Positions 1-8,044 of a DNA stretch of 64,000 bases are shown in pieces. The translations under genes were made by a program, and so were the position numbers. The DNA lies in contig NZ_SNXZ01000002.1 of NCBI RefSeq assembly GCF_004362825.1, positions 310,001 to 374,000 on the forward strand. Direction: 5' to 3'. How positions within the stretch are numbered: position 1 is the stretch's first letter; each line of letters begins with the position of its first letter. The notes under the pieces are model-generated. The model saw only the letters and a program-made list of their open reading frames with translations. It searched no databases and was not told where the DNA came from. This DNA comes from Labedaea rhizosphaerae (lineage in GTDB: Bacteria > Actinomycetota > Actinomycetes > Mycobacteriales > Pseudonocardiaceae).

Positions 1-61
1 ATTATCTAATCAGGTGTGAACGTAGATTGCCCTCTAAATAGAAGTCTGTCAAGATAGAGCC

Positions 62-436
62 ATGTCGAAGCAACTCCCCCTGGTGGCCATGGACGCGTGC
101 TGCGCACCGCTGGCCCGTGATCCGTTGACCGCCGAGCAGTCGGTGGAGTTGTCGAAGCTGTTCAAGGCGATGGCCGACCCCGTCCGGTTGCGGCTGCTGT
201 CGTTGATCGCCTCGCACACCGGCGGTGAGGCGTGCGTGTGCGACCTGACCGAGGACTTCGACCTGACCGGGCCCACCATCTCCCACCACCTCAAGGTGTT
301 GCGTGAGTCGGGCCTGATCACCGGTCAGCGCCGGGGCACGTGGGTGTACTACCGGGTGCACCCCGAGGTGCTGGCCCGGCTGGCCGCCGTGCTGGTGCCC
401 GGCGACCGCGTGGCCGAGGGAACGGCGGCCCGGTGA
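62..436 (+). CDS. arsR: ArsR-family metalloregulator
   Basis: A 124-residue winged-helix repressor of the ArsR/SmtB family. Residues 30-50 carry the typical 'LFKAMADPVRLRLLSLI' core. Residues 57-62 read ACVCDL, the cysteine pair of the alpha-3 site that binds As(III)/Sb(III) in classical ArsR, and 70-85 hold the recognition helix (PTISHHLKVL). An additional Cys-Cys pair at 13-14 may add a ligand. The gene lies 64 nt upstream of an arsenate reductase in the same direction, so it is expected to repress that pair until arsenite binds. Only 61 nt of upstream DNA are in the window; I see no convincing operator or strong ribosome site there. Family assignment is firm; arsenic as effector is inferred from the cysteines and the neighbour. 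Confidence 0.93.
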   Translation: MSKQLPLVAMDACCAPLARDPLTAEQSVELSKLFKAMADPVRLRLLSLIASHTGGEACVCDLTEDFDLTGPTISHHLKVLRESGLITGQRRGTWVYYRVHPEVLARLAAVLVPGDRVAEGTAAR

Positions 437-500
437 CGGCGTCCGCGCTCGCCCTGCGCCGCCGGTTCCCGTCGCGATCCTGAAGACCCGAGGAGACCTC

Positions 501-911
501 GTGCCCAGCAAGCCCGAAGTGCTGTTCGTCTGCGTGCACAACGCCGGCCGCTCCCAGATGGCGGCGGCCCTGTTGCACCACCACGCCCAGGGCGCCGTCG
601 TGGTCCGCTCGGCCGGGTCGGCTCCGGCCGACACGATCAACCCGGCAGTCGTCGCGGTCATGGCCGAACTCGGCGTGGACCTGTCCCGCGAGTTCCCCAA
701 GCCGCTCACCACCGAGGCCGTGGAAGCCGCCGACGTCGTGATCACCATGGGCTGCGGCGACGCGTGCCCCTACTACCCCGGCAAGCGCTACCTCGACTGG
801 CAACTCGACGACCCCGCGGGCAAAGCGGTCGACGAGGTCCGGCCGATCCGCGACGAGATCGACCGCCGGGTCCGCGACCTGCTCGCCGAACTGGTTCCCG
901 CCACCCCCTGA
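501..911 (+). CDS. arsC: arsenate reductase, low-Mr phosphatase fold
   Basis: A 136-residue protein with the low-molecular-weight tyrosine-phosphatase fold. The P-loop is Cys11-(X)5-Arg17-Ser (CVHNAGRS). Cys85 and Cys89 lie in 'MGCGDACPYYPGKRYLDW', and the general acid region 'DWQLDDPAG' follows. This layout is that of the arsenate reductases of actinobacteria that couple to mycothiol/mycoredoxin or thioredoxin; it converts As(V) to As(III) in the cytosol. The start is preceded by a clear ribosome site (GAGGAGA). It follows arsR in a likely two-gene operon. No arsenite efflux pump (ArsB/Acr3) is present downstream; it could lie to the left of the window. Which thiol it uses cannot be decided from sequence alone. 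Confidence 0.92.
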   Translation: MPSKPEVLFVCVHNAGRSQMAAALLHHHAQGAVVVRSAGSAPADTINPAVVAVMAELGVDLSREFPKPLTTEAVEAADVVITMGCGDACPYYPGKRYLDWQLDDPAGKAVDEVRPIRDEIDRRVRDLLAELVPATP

Positions 912-928
912 CCCGACCTTGCCGGGGA

Positions 929-2149
929 TCAGAGCTGAGGCAGCATCCGTGCCTGGTCGGTGGTGGTCCACTCCAGCATGACCAAGGTGGCGTCGTCCTG
1001 TAGCGCGCCGTCCTGGTGGTCGAGCACGGCGTGCACCACGCGCCGCAGCGTCTCGGGGGCGGGCAATCCGGCCTGCTCGTTGCGCTCGGTCAGGTCCACC
1101 AACCGGTCCAGGCCGAACAGTTCACCTTCCGGGCTCTGGGCCTCGATGACGCCGTCGCTGTAGAACAGCACCCGGTCGCCCGGCTCGAGCTGCTCGCTGT
1201 GCACGATCGGCTCTTCGGTCTGCAGGTACCCCAGGCCCAGCGGGGTGCGCGGGAGCCCGTCGAGCGTGCGCACCCCACGACCGGCGCGCAGGACCACCGG
1301 CGGCGGGTGCCCGGCGTTGAGGTAGGTGAGCTCGCCGGTGTCGAGGTCCATCCTCGCCAGGAACGCGGTCGCCCACATCGGCGCCTTCGAGGACTGCTGG
1401 CTGGCGATCGTCTCGTCGGCCAGCGTGGCAGTGGTCGCCAGGTCGGCGCCCGACCGGCGCGCGTTGCGGGTGGCGGCGAGGGCGAGCGAGGTGATCAGCC
1501 CGGCGCGCAGGTCGTGACCGACCGCGTCGAAGATCGCCACGTTCGCCCGGTCGCTCTCGACGGCGTAGTCGTAGCCATCGCCGCCGACCTCGTCGTAGGG
1601 CTCCATCGCGGCGGCGACCACCGCCCGGTCGCAGGCGAAGACCGTCGGCGGCAACAGCTGCCACAGCAGTTCGGAGGCCACGGACAACGGCTTCGTGCGC
1701 CGAACCCGGTGGAACAGGTCGCCGTAGGCCTGCTTGCTCAGCACCAGGTGGGCGAGCAGCCCGGTGAAGGTCCAGCAGTGCTCGCGCAACTGGCGGTCGT
1801 TCGGATCGGACTCGGCGGGCAGGAGCATGCGTGCGACGCCGAGCCGTTCGGTGCCGTTGAGCACGGGAACCCACAGGGCCGCCCGGGCGCCGTCCGGGAC
1901 CGGGATGAGCTCCAACCGCGCGAACGCCCGGCCCGCCGCGGTGCCCTCCACCGACAACGCGGCGCCGCCCGAGGGTCGGATCGGGTGCAGCGCCCGCTGA
2001 CCCAGGTCGATCAGGTACAGCTCCACGGCCAACCCGACCCGCGCGGCCGCCTCGTCGACGACGCCCGCCATCTGATCGGCGGTCACCAGGTGCGTCCGGT
2101 TCGCCACGTCGGCGAACACGGCTTGCCAGGACCCCCGCTTGTCAGCCAC
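929..2149 (-). CDS. SpoIIE-type PP2C phosphatase with GAF-like sensor
   Basis: A 406-residue protein read from a GTG start. The N-terminal ~150 residues look like a GAF-type sensor. The C-terminal ~230 residues form a PP2C/SpoIIE serine phosphatase: metal-site motifs 'EVGGDGYDY' and 'FDAVGHDLRAG', then 'LNAGHPPP', 'YSDGVIEA' and the terminal 'DDATLVML'. Such enzymes dephosphorylate STAS-domain anti-anti-sigma factors and so release sigma factors from kinase-type anti-sigma factors. It lies 30 nt downstream of an RsbW-like ATPase gene on the same strand, so the two probably form a partner-switching operon. The activating signal of the GAF-like part is unknown. It converges with arsC, with only 17 nt between the stops. 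Confidence 0.9.
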   Translation of the reverse strand: MADKRGSWQAVFADVANRTHLVTADQMAGVVDEAAARVGLAVELYLIDLGQRALHPIRPSGGAALSVEGTAAGRAFARLELIPVPDGARAALWVPVLNGTERLGVARMLLPAESDPNDRQLREHCWTFTGLLAHLVLSKQAYGDLFHRVRRTKPLSVASELLWQLLPPTVFACDRAVVAAAMEPYDEVGGDGYDYAVESDRANVAIFDAVGHDLRAGLITSLALAATRNARRSGADLATTATLADETIASQQSSKAPMWATAFLARMDLDTGELTYLNAGHPPPVVLRAGRGVRTLDGLPRTPLGLGYLQTEEPIVHSEQLEPGDRVLFYSDGVIEAQSPEGELFGLDRLVDLTERNEQAGLPAPETLRRVVHAVLDHQDGALQDDATLVMLEWTTTDQARMLPQL

Positions 2150-2179
2150 GCCACGAAGCGTAGGCGAGAACCGGACGAC

Positions 2180-2632
2180 TCACCGCGACCTGGGCACGCA
2201 AGGTTGCATCGCGCAGGCCACGTGGGCCCAGACGGTCTTGACACCGCGGTCCGGGTCGGTCGTGACGCCCCAGGCCTGGGCCAGGTTGTCCACCACGACC
2301 AGCCCGCGGCCGCGGTAGTCCGCGGGAAACCGGGAGCGCCCCAGCACCGGCTGGTCGCTGCCGCTGTCGTCGACCTCGATGCCCACCCAGCAAGGTGTCC
2401 GCATCCGGCTCACCCGGACCTCGTGCGGACCGCCCCCGTGGTCGAACGCGTTGGCGACGAGCTCGTCGGCGATCAGGACGATGTCCGCCAGCCGCTCGCG
2501 GCCGAGGTCCTCGAGCACGGCGCCGATCCAGCTGCGCACGTGCGCGAGAACGGTAGGCCTGCTCCCCCGCAGATCGAACGACCACATCGCACCGTAGGGC
2601 TCATCGACCGCGGGCGGCTTCAGAGCGGCCAT
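2180..2632 (-). CDS. RsbW/anti-sigma-type HATPase domain protein
   Basis: A 150-residue single-domain GHKL ATPase. The N box is 'ADELVANAFDHG', the G1 box 'VDDSGSDQP' and the G2 box 'GRGLVVVDNLAQAWG'. Short proteins of this type in actinomycetes act as anti-sigma kinases or regulatory ATPases. It is followed after 30 nt by the SpoIIE-type phosphatase gene, so kinase and phosphatase are probably produced together and act on the same STAS protein. No sigma-B-like gene or canonical STAS gene is adjacent; the nearest STAS-like gene is about 8 kb away at 10600-11040. The substrate is therefore unassigned. Confidence 0.85.
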   Translation of the reverse strand: MAALKPPAVDEPYGAMWSFDLRGSRPTVLAHVRSWIGAVLEDLGRERLADIVLIADELVANAFDHGGGPHEVRVSRMRTPCWVGIEVDDSGSDQPVLGRSRFPADYRGRGLVVVDNLAQAWGVTTDPDRGVKTVWAHVACAMQPCVPRSR

Positions 2633-2784
2633 GCCACACCGACTTTCGGACCCGGAGGTCGGCCGTCTCGAGCTGAAGCCACCCCGACAGCCCTACCACC
2701 GGGCGAGTCCCGTCAAACCTGCGATCCGCACTTATATGTTCGATCCGTCCCTGCCCGAGCGTCGTGTCGATCGCGGGAGAACGC

Positions 2785-3738
2785 ATGAGCACCGACGAAA
2801 CCCAGGTCACCGCACTGCTCCCCCGCGATTCCCGGATCGCGCTCGTCGGGGCCGGCCGGATGGGCCTGCCGATCAGCCGCACCCTGGTCGGTGCCGGGTT
2901 CGAGGTCGTGGTGACCGACCTCCGCGCCGAAGTGGCCGAAGCGGTGGCGGAGACAGGAGCGCGCTGGAGTGCCGAAGCCAGCGAGGCCGCGGATGGCGCG
3001 GACATCGTGATCACGGTCATGCCTGGCACCCCCGAGCTCCAGGACCTGATGGCCGGTTCCGCTCCGCTGCTCGACGCGCTCGCCGTGGGAACGACGTGGA
3101 TCGACATGACCAGTGCTTCTCCGCTGATCATGAAGCCGATTCAGGACGCGGCACGCGCTCGCGGCGTCGCGGTCCTGGAAGCGCCGATGGGCGGTGGTCC
3201 CGCGGCGGCCGCGGCCGGCACGCTGCGGTTGTTCGTGGGCGGGGAGCCGGCCACGTTCCGGCGGGTGCGCCCGGTGCTCGAAGCGATCGCAGACTCGGAG
3301 CACATCAAGCTGGTCGGCGGTCCGGGTCTCGGCTACACCGCCAAGCTCTTGGTGAACCTGCTCTGGTTCGGGCAGGCGGTGGCCACCGCCGAGGCGATGC
3401 TGCTCGGTCAAGCGGCAGGCCTCGACGTCGAGGCGTTGCGCGCACTGCTGGCCGACAGCGCGGCCGGCAGTGAATTCCTCCGTCACGACCTGCCGCGCGT
3501 ACTGGCCGGCGATTACCTGCCGCTGTTCGGCCTCGACCGGTGCACCGAAGAGCTCGAGGCGGTGACCGAACTGTTCCGGACCTTCGCGGTGCCGTCCGAC
3601 CTGTCGCGCGTGGTCACCCGAGTGCACCAGCGAGCGCTCGCCCGCTTCGGCCCGGTCGACGGCGAGCTGATGGCCGTGGCCCTGCTCGAAGAACTCACCG
3701 GCACCCGGCTGCGATCCGGCTCCCGGAAAGTCGTGTGA
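2785..3738 (+). CDS. NAD(P)-dependent beta-hydroxyacid dehydrogenase
   Basis: About 317 residues of the 3-hydroxyisobutyrate/6-phosphogluconate dehydrogenase-like superfamily. The Rossmann motif is 'IALVGAGRMGLPISRTLVGAG' (given here in part: GAGRMG) near the N-terminus. The substrate loop reads 'EAPMGGGPAAAAAGTL', and the catalytic lysine lies in 'GLGYTAKLLVNLL', where family members usually read G-x-x-x-K-x-x-N. The ATG at 2785 is chosen over an upstream in-frame GTG at 2764 because GGGAGA sits just before it. Length is close to the family norm of ~300. The role could be serine, hydroxyisobutyrate or imine reduction; nothing nearby fixes the substrate. It stands alone, divergent from the HATPase gene. 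Confidence 0.85.
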   Translation: MSTDETQVTALLPRDSRIALVGAGRMGLPISRTLVGAGFEVVVTDLRAEVAEAVAETGARWSAEASEAADGADIVITVMPGTPELQDLMAGSAPLLDALAVGTTWIDMTSASPLIMKPIQDAARARGVAVLEAPMGGGPAAAAAGTLRLFVGGEPATFRRVRPVLEAIADSEHIKLVGGPGLGYTAKLLVNLLWFGQAVATAEAMLLGQAAGLDVEALRALLADSAAGSEFLRHDLPRVLAGDYLPLFGLDRCTEELEAVTELFRTFAVPSDLSRVVTRVHQRALARFGPVDGELMAVALLEELTGTRLRSGSRKVV

Positions 3739-3851
3739 AGAAATCCTTGGCCGTGGGTGTCGGATCGGGGCAGTCGTGTTCGTAGGAGGGATGACGCACC
3801 CTGACCACCACCACCGACACCGTCTCGACAACCGCAGGAGATGATCTCCGG

Positions 3852-4175
3852 ATGCAGTACCTGGTTTCCGTGATCGACGACAAGGACAACCCCGGCAGCA
3901 CCGACCGGATGGACGCCATCAGCGCGTTCAACGAACGACTGGTGGCCGAGGGTTATTGGGTTTTCGCAGGCGGCCTGGCCGACACCGACGCGGCCACCGT
4001 CATCGACAACCGGGGCGAGGAGGCGGTGTTCAGCGACGGGCCCTTCGTGGAGTCCAAGGAGTACCTCGCCGGCTTCTGGGTGTGGGAGGCCCCGGACCTG
4101 GATGTGGCGCTCAAGCTCGCCGCCGAGGCGTCGAGCGTCTGCGATCGGAAGATCGAGGTGCGGCCGTTCCGGTGA
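3852..4175 (+). CDS. YCII-related (DGPF-domain) protein
   Basis: A 107-residue ferredoxin-like-fold protein of the YCII/DGPF family. It starts MQYLVSVIDD and carries the signature 'DGPFVESKEYLAGFWVWE', followed by a conserved C-terminal strand ending EVRPFR. Its stop codon overlaps the GTG start of the ECF sigma gene (GTGA). DGPF proteins are the usual genetic partners of ECF42-type sigma factors, so a joint regulatory role is expected, although the biochemical function of the family is not settled. A GCAGGAGA ribosome site lies upstream of the ATG. Confidence 0.9.
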   Translation: MQYLVSVIDDKDNPGSTDRMDAISAFNERLVAEGYWVFAGGLADTDAATVIDNRGEEAVFSDGPFVESKEYLAGFWVWEAPDLDVALKLAAEASSVCDRKIEVRPFR

Positions 4176-5428
4176 ACGACGTCGAGCAGGCGATCACCCA
4201 GGCCCACCACGAGGAGTGGGCGCGGGTGGTGGCCGCACTGACCAGGCGCTTCGGTGACCTCGACATCGCCGAGGAGGCAGCGGCCGAGGCGATCACGACC
4301 GCCGTCGAGCGATGGCGCACCGACGGCGTGCCGCCCAACCCCGGCGCCTGGCTGACCACCACCGCCAACCGCAAGGCCATCGACCGGATCCGGCGCGAGC
4401 GCAAGCGCGACGACAAGCACAAGGAGGCTCAGATGGGGTACGAAGCCGACCAGCACGACCCGCCCGAGCCCCTCGGCGCCATCGACGACGACCGGCTCCG
4501 GCTGATCTTCACCTGCTGCCACCCGGCGCTGGCCACGCAATCCCGCGTGGCGCTGACCCTGCGCATGGTCGGCGGTCTGACCGTGCCCGAGATCGCCCGC
4601 GCGTTCCTGGTCCGGGAGACCGCCTTGGAGCAGCGGATCACCCGCGCGAAGGCCAAGATCAAGGCGGCTCGCATCCCCTACCGCGTACCGTCCAAAGAGG
4701 ACCTACCGGCGCGCGTCTCCGCCGTGCTCACCGTGCTCTTCCTCGTCTTCAACGAGGGCTACCTCGCCACCGGCCCCGGCACCGACCCCGTCCGCCACGA
4801 CCTGACCGCCGAGGCGATCCGGCTCACCCGCCTGATCCGCACACTCCTGCCGGACGACGGCGAGGTGGCCGGGCTGCTGGCCCTGATGCTCCTCACCGAG
4901 GCCCGCCGAACCGCCCGGGTCTCGGCCGGCGGCGAGTTGGTCACCCTCGACGAACAGGACCGCGGCGCCTGGGACACGGGTCTGATCGCCGAGGGCCACC
5001 GGCTGGTGCGCGAGCGCCTCGCCGCGGCCGCCGCCGGGGTCGCGCCGGGCCGCTACCAGATCCTCGCCGCGATCAACGCCGTGCACACCTCCGCCCGCGA
5101 CGCCCGCGACACCGACTGGTCGCAGATCGTCGCCCTCTACGACCAGCTCGTCCGCGTCGACCGCTCGCCGATCGTCGCCCTCAACCGCGCCATCGCGGTC
5201 GCCGAACTCGACGGTCCCGAAGTGGCCCTGGCGGCCATCGACCGTCTCGCGGACACCCTCGCCGACTACCACGCCTACCACGCGGCCCGAGCCGACCTGC
5301 TGCGCCGGCTGCGCCGCAGCCAGGAGGCACGCGCGGCATACGACAAGGCCATCGAACTGGCCGGCAACACCGCCGAAACCGCCGCCCTGACCCGCCGCCG
5401 CGACCAGTTGGGTAGCTCGAAGCCCTGA
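4172..5428 (+). CDS. ECF42-type RNA polymerase sigma factor with long C-terminal extension
   Basis: A 418-residue protein. The first ~180 residues hold sigma-70 region 2 (AHHEEWARVVAALTRRFGD... to the 'GAWLTTTANRKAIDRIRRER' stretch) and region 4 ('RVALTLRMVGGLTVPEIARAF', here naming only the helix-turn-helix area). A ~230-residue helical, TPR-like C-terminal extension follows (motifs 'FNEGYLAT', 'LNRAIAVAELDGP', 'YHAYHAARADLLRRL'), which defines the ECF41/42-like group with DUF6596. The GTG start at 4172 overlaps the stop of the YCII gene, giving translational coupling. There is no anti-sigma gene next to it; in this group the C-terminal extension is thought to control activity. Targets are unknown, but the YCII gene upstream is a plausible one. 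Confidence 0.92.
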   Translation: MNDVEQAITQAHHEEWARVVAALTRRFGDLDIAEEAAAEAITTAVERWRTDGVPPNPGAWLTTTANRKAIDRIRRERKRDDKHKEAQMGYEADQHDPPEPLGAIDDDRLRLIFTCCHPALATQSRVALTLRMVGGLTVPEIARAFLVRETALEQRITRAKAKIKAARIPYRVPSKEDLPARVSAVLTVLFLVFNEGYLATGPGTDPVRHDLTAEAIRLTRLIRTLLPDDGEVAGLLALMLLTEARRTARVSAGGELVTLDEQDRGAWDTGLIAEGHRLVRERLAAAAAGVAPGRYQILAAINAVHTSARDARDTDWSQIVALYDQLVRVDRSPIVALNRAIAVAELDGPEVALAAIDRLADTLADYHAYHAARADLLRRLRRSQEARAAYDKAIELAGNTAETAALTRRRDQLGSSKP

Positions 5429-5440
5429 TATACAGCCACC

Positions 5441-6199
5441 ATGAGTGACGGCTACGGCACTGCCGAGGAACGCTACAAGGACCTGCACCGCGTCTACGAC
5501 GAACAGTCGCCGTTCGACGCGGACGCGGCCGCGGCAGTCGCCTTCCTGGCCGACCTGGCGGGCGGCGGGCGCACGCTGGAGCTGGCGGTCGGGACCGGGC
5601 GGATCGCCATTCCGCTGGCCGAAAAAGGGGTCGAGGTGACCGGGGTCGACGTGTCCCCGGACATGCTCCGGGTGCTGCGCGGAAAAGACCCGGCGGGAAT
5701 GGTGCACACGGTGTTGTGCGACATGACCGAGCCGGACGTGAGCGGTGACTTCGCACTGGTTTACCTGGTGGCCAACGGTTTGTGCGAGCTGACCAGCCAG
5801 GAAGCCCAGGTGCGCTGCCTGACCGCGGCCGCGCGGTTGCTGGCGCCCGGCGGCTCGCTGGTGCTGGAAGCGACCCTGCCGAACCTGGTCTTCGCCGACC
5901 GGCGGCCGCTGTTCGTGGGCCGGATGGACGAGTTGAACGCGTTGTCGTTCCAGGCCGCGCGGTACGACGCCGTGAACCAGATCGTGCAGTACCGGCACGT
6001 GCACCTCAGCGACGCCGGGATCCGGATCCTGCCGACGACGCACCGCATGGTGTACCTGCCAGAGCTGGACCTCATGGCGCGGCTCGCCGGACTGGAACCG
6101 GCGGGGCGGTACAGCGACTGGACCGGCGGCCCGTTCGACCCGAGCACGGGCCGGCACATCTCGGTGTACCGCAAGCCTTCGACGGTCGTCGCAGGGTGA
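5441..6199 (+). CDS. class I SAM-dependent methyltransferase
   Basis: A 252-residue Rossmann-fold methyltransferase. Motif I is 'TLELAVGTGRIAIPLA', the acidic residue that binds the SAM ribose lies in 'VTGVDVSPDML', and 'LLAPGGSLVLEA' marks the later strand. Sequences of this type act on small molecules of unknown identity. The gene starts 12 nt after the ECF42 stop and could be cotranscribed with it. It is about 28 kb from the alkoxymalonyl-ACP genes and is not FkbG-like, so I do not link it to the polyketide cluster. Confidence 0.85.
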   Translation: MSDGYGTAEERYKDLHRVYDEQSPFDADAAAAVAFLADLAGGGRTLELAVGTGRIAIPLAEKGVEVTGVDVSPDMLRVLRGKDPAGMVHTVLCDMTEPDVSGDFALVYLVANGLCELTSQEAQVRCLTAAARLLAPGGSLVLEATLPNLVFADRRPLFVGRMDELNALSFQAARYDAVNQIVQYRHVHLSDAGIRILPTTHRMVYLPELDLMARLAGLEPAGRYSDWTGGPFDPSTGRHISVYRKPSTVVAG

Positions 6200-6215
6200 G
6201 CCAGGCCTCCGTGGC

Positions 6216-6244
6216 TTGACAAGACGACTGTCGCGGCATGCAAT
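6216..6244 (+). promoter_or_regulatory. predicted promoter of gntR-acdS
   Basis: A TTGACA hexamer at 6216-6221 and TGCAAT at 6239-6244 are separated by 17 nt. The expected start of transcription then falls at about 6251-6252, which is the ATG of the GntR gene, so the mRNA would be leaderless. The -10 element lies inside the 24-nt palindrome at 6234-6257. This is a prediction from sequence only. Confidence 0.55.
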
Positions 6245-6257
6245 ATATTGCATGCCG
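6234..6257. promoter_or_regulatory. 24-nt perfect palindrome, likely GntR operator
   Basis: The 24 nt centred on 6245/6246 are a perfect inverted repeat with no spacer: the half site CGGCATGCAATA is followed by its exact complement. The AT-rich centre stands out in otherwise GC-rich DNA. It covers the predicted -10 box and ends in the third codon of the GntR gene, so a bound repressor would block RNA polymerase. GntR/FCR-type regulators usually bind such palindromes in their own promoters. Autorepression, relieved by an ACC-related ligand, is inferred. Confidence 0.75.
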
Positions 6258-6893
6258 GTCCCCTCCTCCTCGGTGCCGATCCGCCGCTCGCTGCTGCGCG
6301 ACGACGTGCACGCTCGCCTGCGCGACGCGATCGTCGACTGCACGTTCGCACCCGGCGAGCCGCTGCGCGACCAGGACCTCGCGGCCTGGCTGGGGGTCAG
6401 CCGAACGCCGGTGCGGGAAGCGTTGCTGCGCCTGGGCGACGTCGGGCTGGTCCAGGCCGAGCCCGGACGCTCGACGATCGTGGCGCCGATCGAGGAGGCG
6501 GCGGTCCGCGACGCGCAGTCCGTCGTGGCGGCGATGCACCGGCTGGCCGTGGCCGAAGCCGTGCTGACCGCGGACGACTTGGCCCGGATGCGCGCGGCGA
6601 ACCGCCGGTTCGCCAAGGCGGTGCGGGCCGGCGACGTGACCGCCGCGCTGGCCGCGGACGACGAGTTCCACGACATCCCCGTGCAGGCAAGCGGAAACGC
6701 CGCGGTGCGGATGGTGCTGGAACAGTTCACCCCGGTGCTGCGCCGGGCCGAACGACTGCGGTTCGCCTCGGCGCGGGCGAAGGAGTCGGTCGCCTTGCAC
6801 GACCGGCTCGTCGAGGCCTGCGCCACCGGCGATCCCGCGGCAGCCGAGATCTCACACGAGATCTGGCGCGATCTCGCGTCCCGAAAGGACTGA
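6252..6893 (+). CDS. GntR-family regulator (FCD/VanR type)
   Basis: About 213 residues. The N-terminal winged helix includes 'LRDDVHARLRDAIVDCTFAP' and the recognition region 'LAAWLGVSRTPVREALLRLG', typical of the FadR/FCD subgroup. The helical C-terminal effector domain keeps the metal-site style residues 'DDEFHDIPVQASGN' and the late histidine in 'ALHDRLVEA'. The ATG at 6252 is preferred over an upstream in-frame TTG at 6216 because the predicted promoter and operator occupy 6216-6257. The next gene, acdS, starts 3 nt after the stop, so the regulator very likely controls ACC deaminase. The ligand is unknown. Confidence 0.88.
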   Translation: MPVPSSSVPIRRSLLRDDVHARLRDAIVDCTFAPGEPLRDQDLAAWLGVSRTPVREALLRLGDVGLVQAEPGRSTIVAPIEEAAVRDAQSVVAAMHRLAVAEAVLTADDLARMRAANRRFAKAVRAGDVTAALAADDEFHDIPVQASGNAAVRMVLEQFTPVLRRAERLRFASARAKESVALHDRLVEACATGDPAAAEISHEIWRDLASRKD

Positions 6894-6896
6894 CCG

Positions 6897-7916
6897 ATGC
6901 GACTGCACGAACACGCCCGCTACCCGCTGACGTTCGGGCCGAGCCCGGTCCAGCACCTGCGCCGGCTGACCGCGCACCTCGGCGGCGCAGAGGTCTGGGC
7001 CAAGCGTGAGGACGTCAACTGCGGCCTCGCATACGGCGGCAACAAGATCCGCAAGCTCGAGTACATCGTGCCGGACGTCATCGCCAGCGGCGCCGACACG
7101 CTCGTGTCGATCGGCGGCCACCAGAGCAACCACACCCGCCAGGTCGCCGCCGTCGCCGCGCACCTCGGCCTCAAGTGCCGCCTGGTCCAGGAGGACTGGG
7201 TCCCGTGGGACGACCCGGTCAACGACAAGGTCGGCAACATCCTGCTCTCCCGCATGATGGGCGCGGACGTGCGGCTCGACCCGCACGGCTTCGACATCGG
7301 CATCCGCGACTCCTGGAAGGAAGCGCTGCAGGAGGTCGAGGCCGCCGGTGGCAAGCCGTACGCGATCCCGGCCGGCGCCTCGGAACACCCGTTCGGCGGA
7401 CTGGGGTTCGCCAACTGGGCGTTCGAGGTGGCCGAGCAGGAGAAGGCGCTCGGCGTCGTGTTCGACACCGTCGTCGTCTGCACCGTCACCGGATCCACGC
7501 ACGCCGGCATGATCGCCGGGTTCGCCGCCCTGGCCGAAGAGACCGGCGTGCCGCGCCGGGTGATCGGCATCGACGCGTCGGCCACCATCGAGAAGACCCG
7601 CGAGCAAGTCGCACGGATCGCGCGGCGCACCGCGGAGCTGATCGACCTGGGCCGGGACATCCGCGACGACGAGATCGAACTGCTCGACGGCTGGGCCGGT
7701 GACCGCTACGGGATCCCGGTCGACTCGACCATGGCCGCCATGGAAACCGGCGCCCGGCTGGAAGCGATGATCACCGACCCGGTCTACGAAGGAAAGTCGT
7801 TGGCGGGCTTGATCGACCTGGTCACCAGCGGCGAGATCCCCAAGGACGCCACCGTTCTCTATGCCCACCTGGGCGGCCAGCAGGCCCTCAACGCCTACCA
7901 CCGACTCTGGTCCTGA
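6897..7916 (+). CDS. acdS: 1-aminocyclopropane-1-carboxylate deaminase
   Basis: A 339-residue fold-type II PLP enzyme that opens the ACC ring to 2-oxobutanoate and ammonia, removing the plant ethylene precursor. PLP-binding Lys50 lies in '[14 protein letters not shown]', followed by '[15 protein letters not shown]'. Two features separate ACC deaminase from D-cysteine desulfhydrase: the tyrosine-glutamate pair in '[15 protein letters not shown]' (desulfhydrases have Ser/Thr in place of Glu), and the leucine in 'LYAHLGG'. Both are in the deaminase state, and the length matches. The ribosome site AAAGGA overlaps the end of the GntR gene. The operon points to life near plant roots. Confidence 0.93.
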   Translation: MRLHEHARYPLTFGPSPVQHLRRLTAHLGGAEVWAKREDVNCGLAYGGNKIRKLEYIVPDVIASGADTLVSIGGHQSNHTRQVAAVAAHLGLKCRLVQEDWVPWDDPVNDKVGNILLSRMMGADVRLDPHGFDIGIRDSWKEALQEVEAAGGKPYAIPAGASEHPFGGLGFANWAFEVAEQEKALGVVFDTVVVCTVTGSTHAGMIAGFAALAEETGVPRRVIGIDASATIEKTREQVARIARRTAELIDLGRDIRDDEIELLDGWAGDRYGIPVDSTMAAMETGARLEAMITDPVYEGKSLAGLIDLVTSGEIPKDATVLYAHLGGQQALNAYHRLWS

Positions 7917-8044
7917 GGCACCGGTCACCCACCACGGCGGAAGCGGCAATCACATTCTTCGGTTTTGCACAAGCCTTACCGTCGCGGCAGTTGGACAGTA
8001 ATCTTCCCACGGTTCTTGAGCCTTCTCCGTGAGGAAGGAACAAC

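Noticed and set aside
1-61. An ArsR operator upstream of arsR
   Set aside because: Only a weak AATC...GATT pair is present in 61 nt, not enough to call.
5441-6199. The methyltransferase as the missing FkbG of the alkoxymalonyl cassette
   Set aside because: It is 28 kb away behind unrelated genes and a general small-molecule type, not FkbG-like.
6897-7916. D-cysteine desulfhydrase for the acdS gene
   Set aside because: The Tyr-Glu pair (VYEGKS) and the Leu in the YAHLGG motif are those of ACC deaminase.
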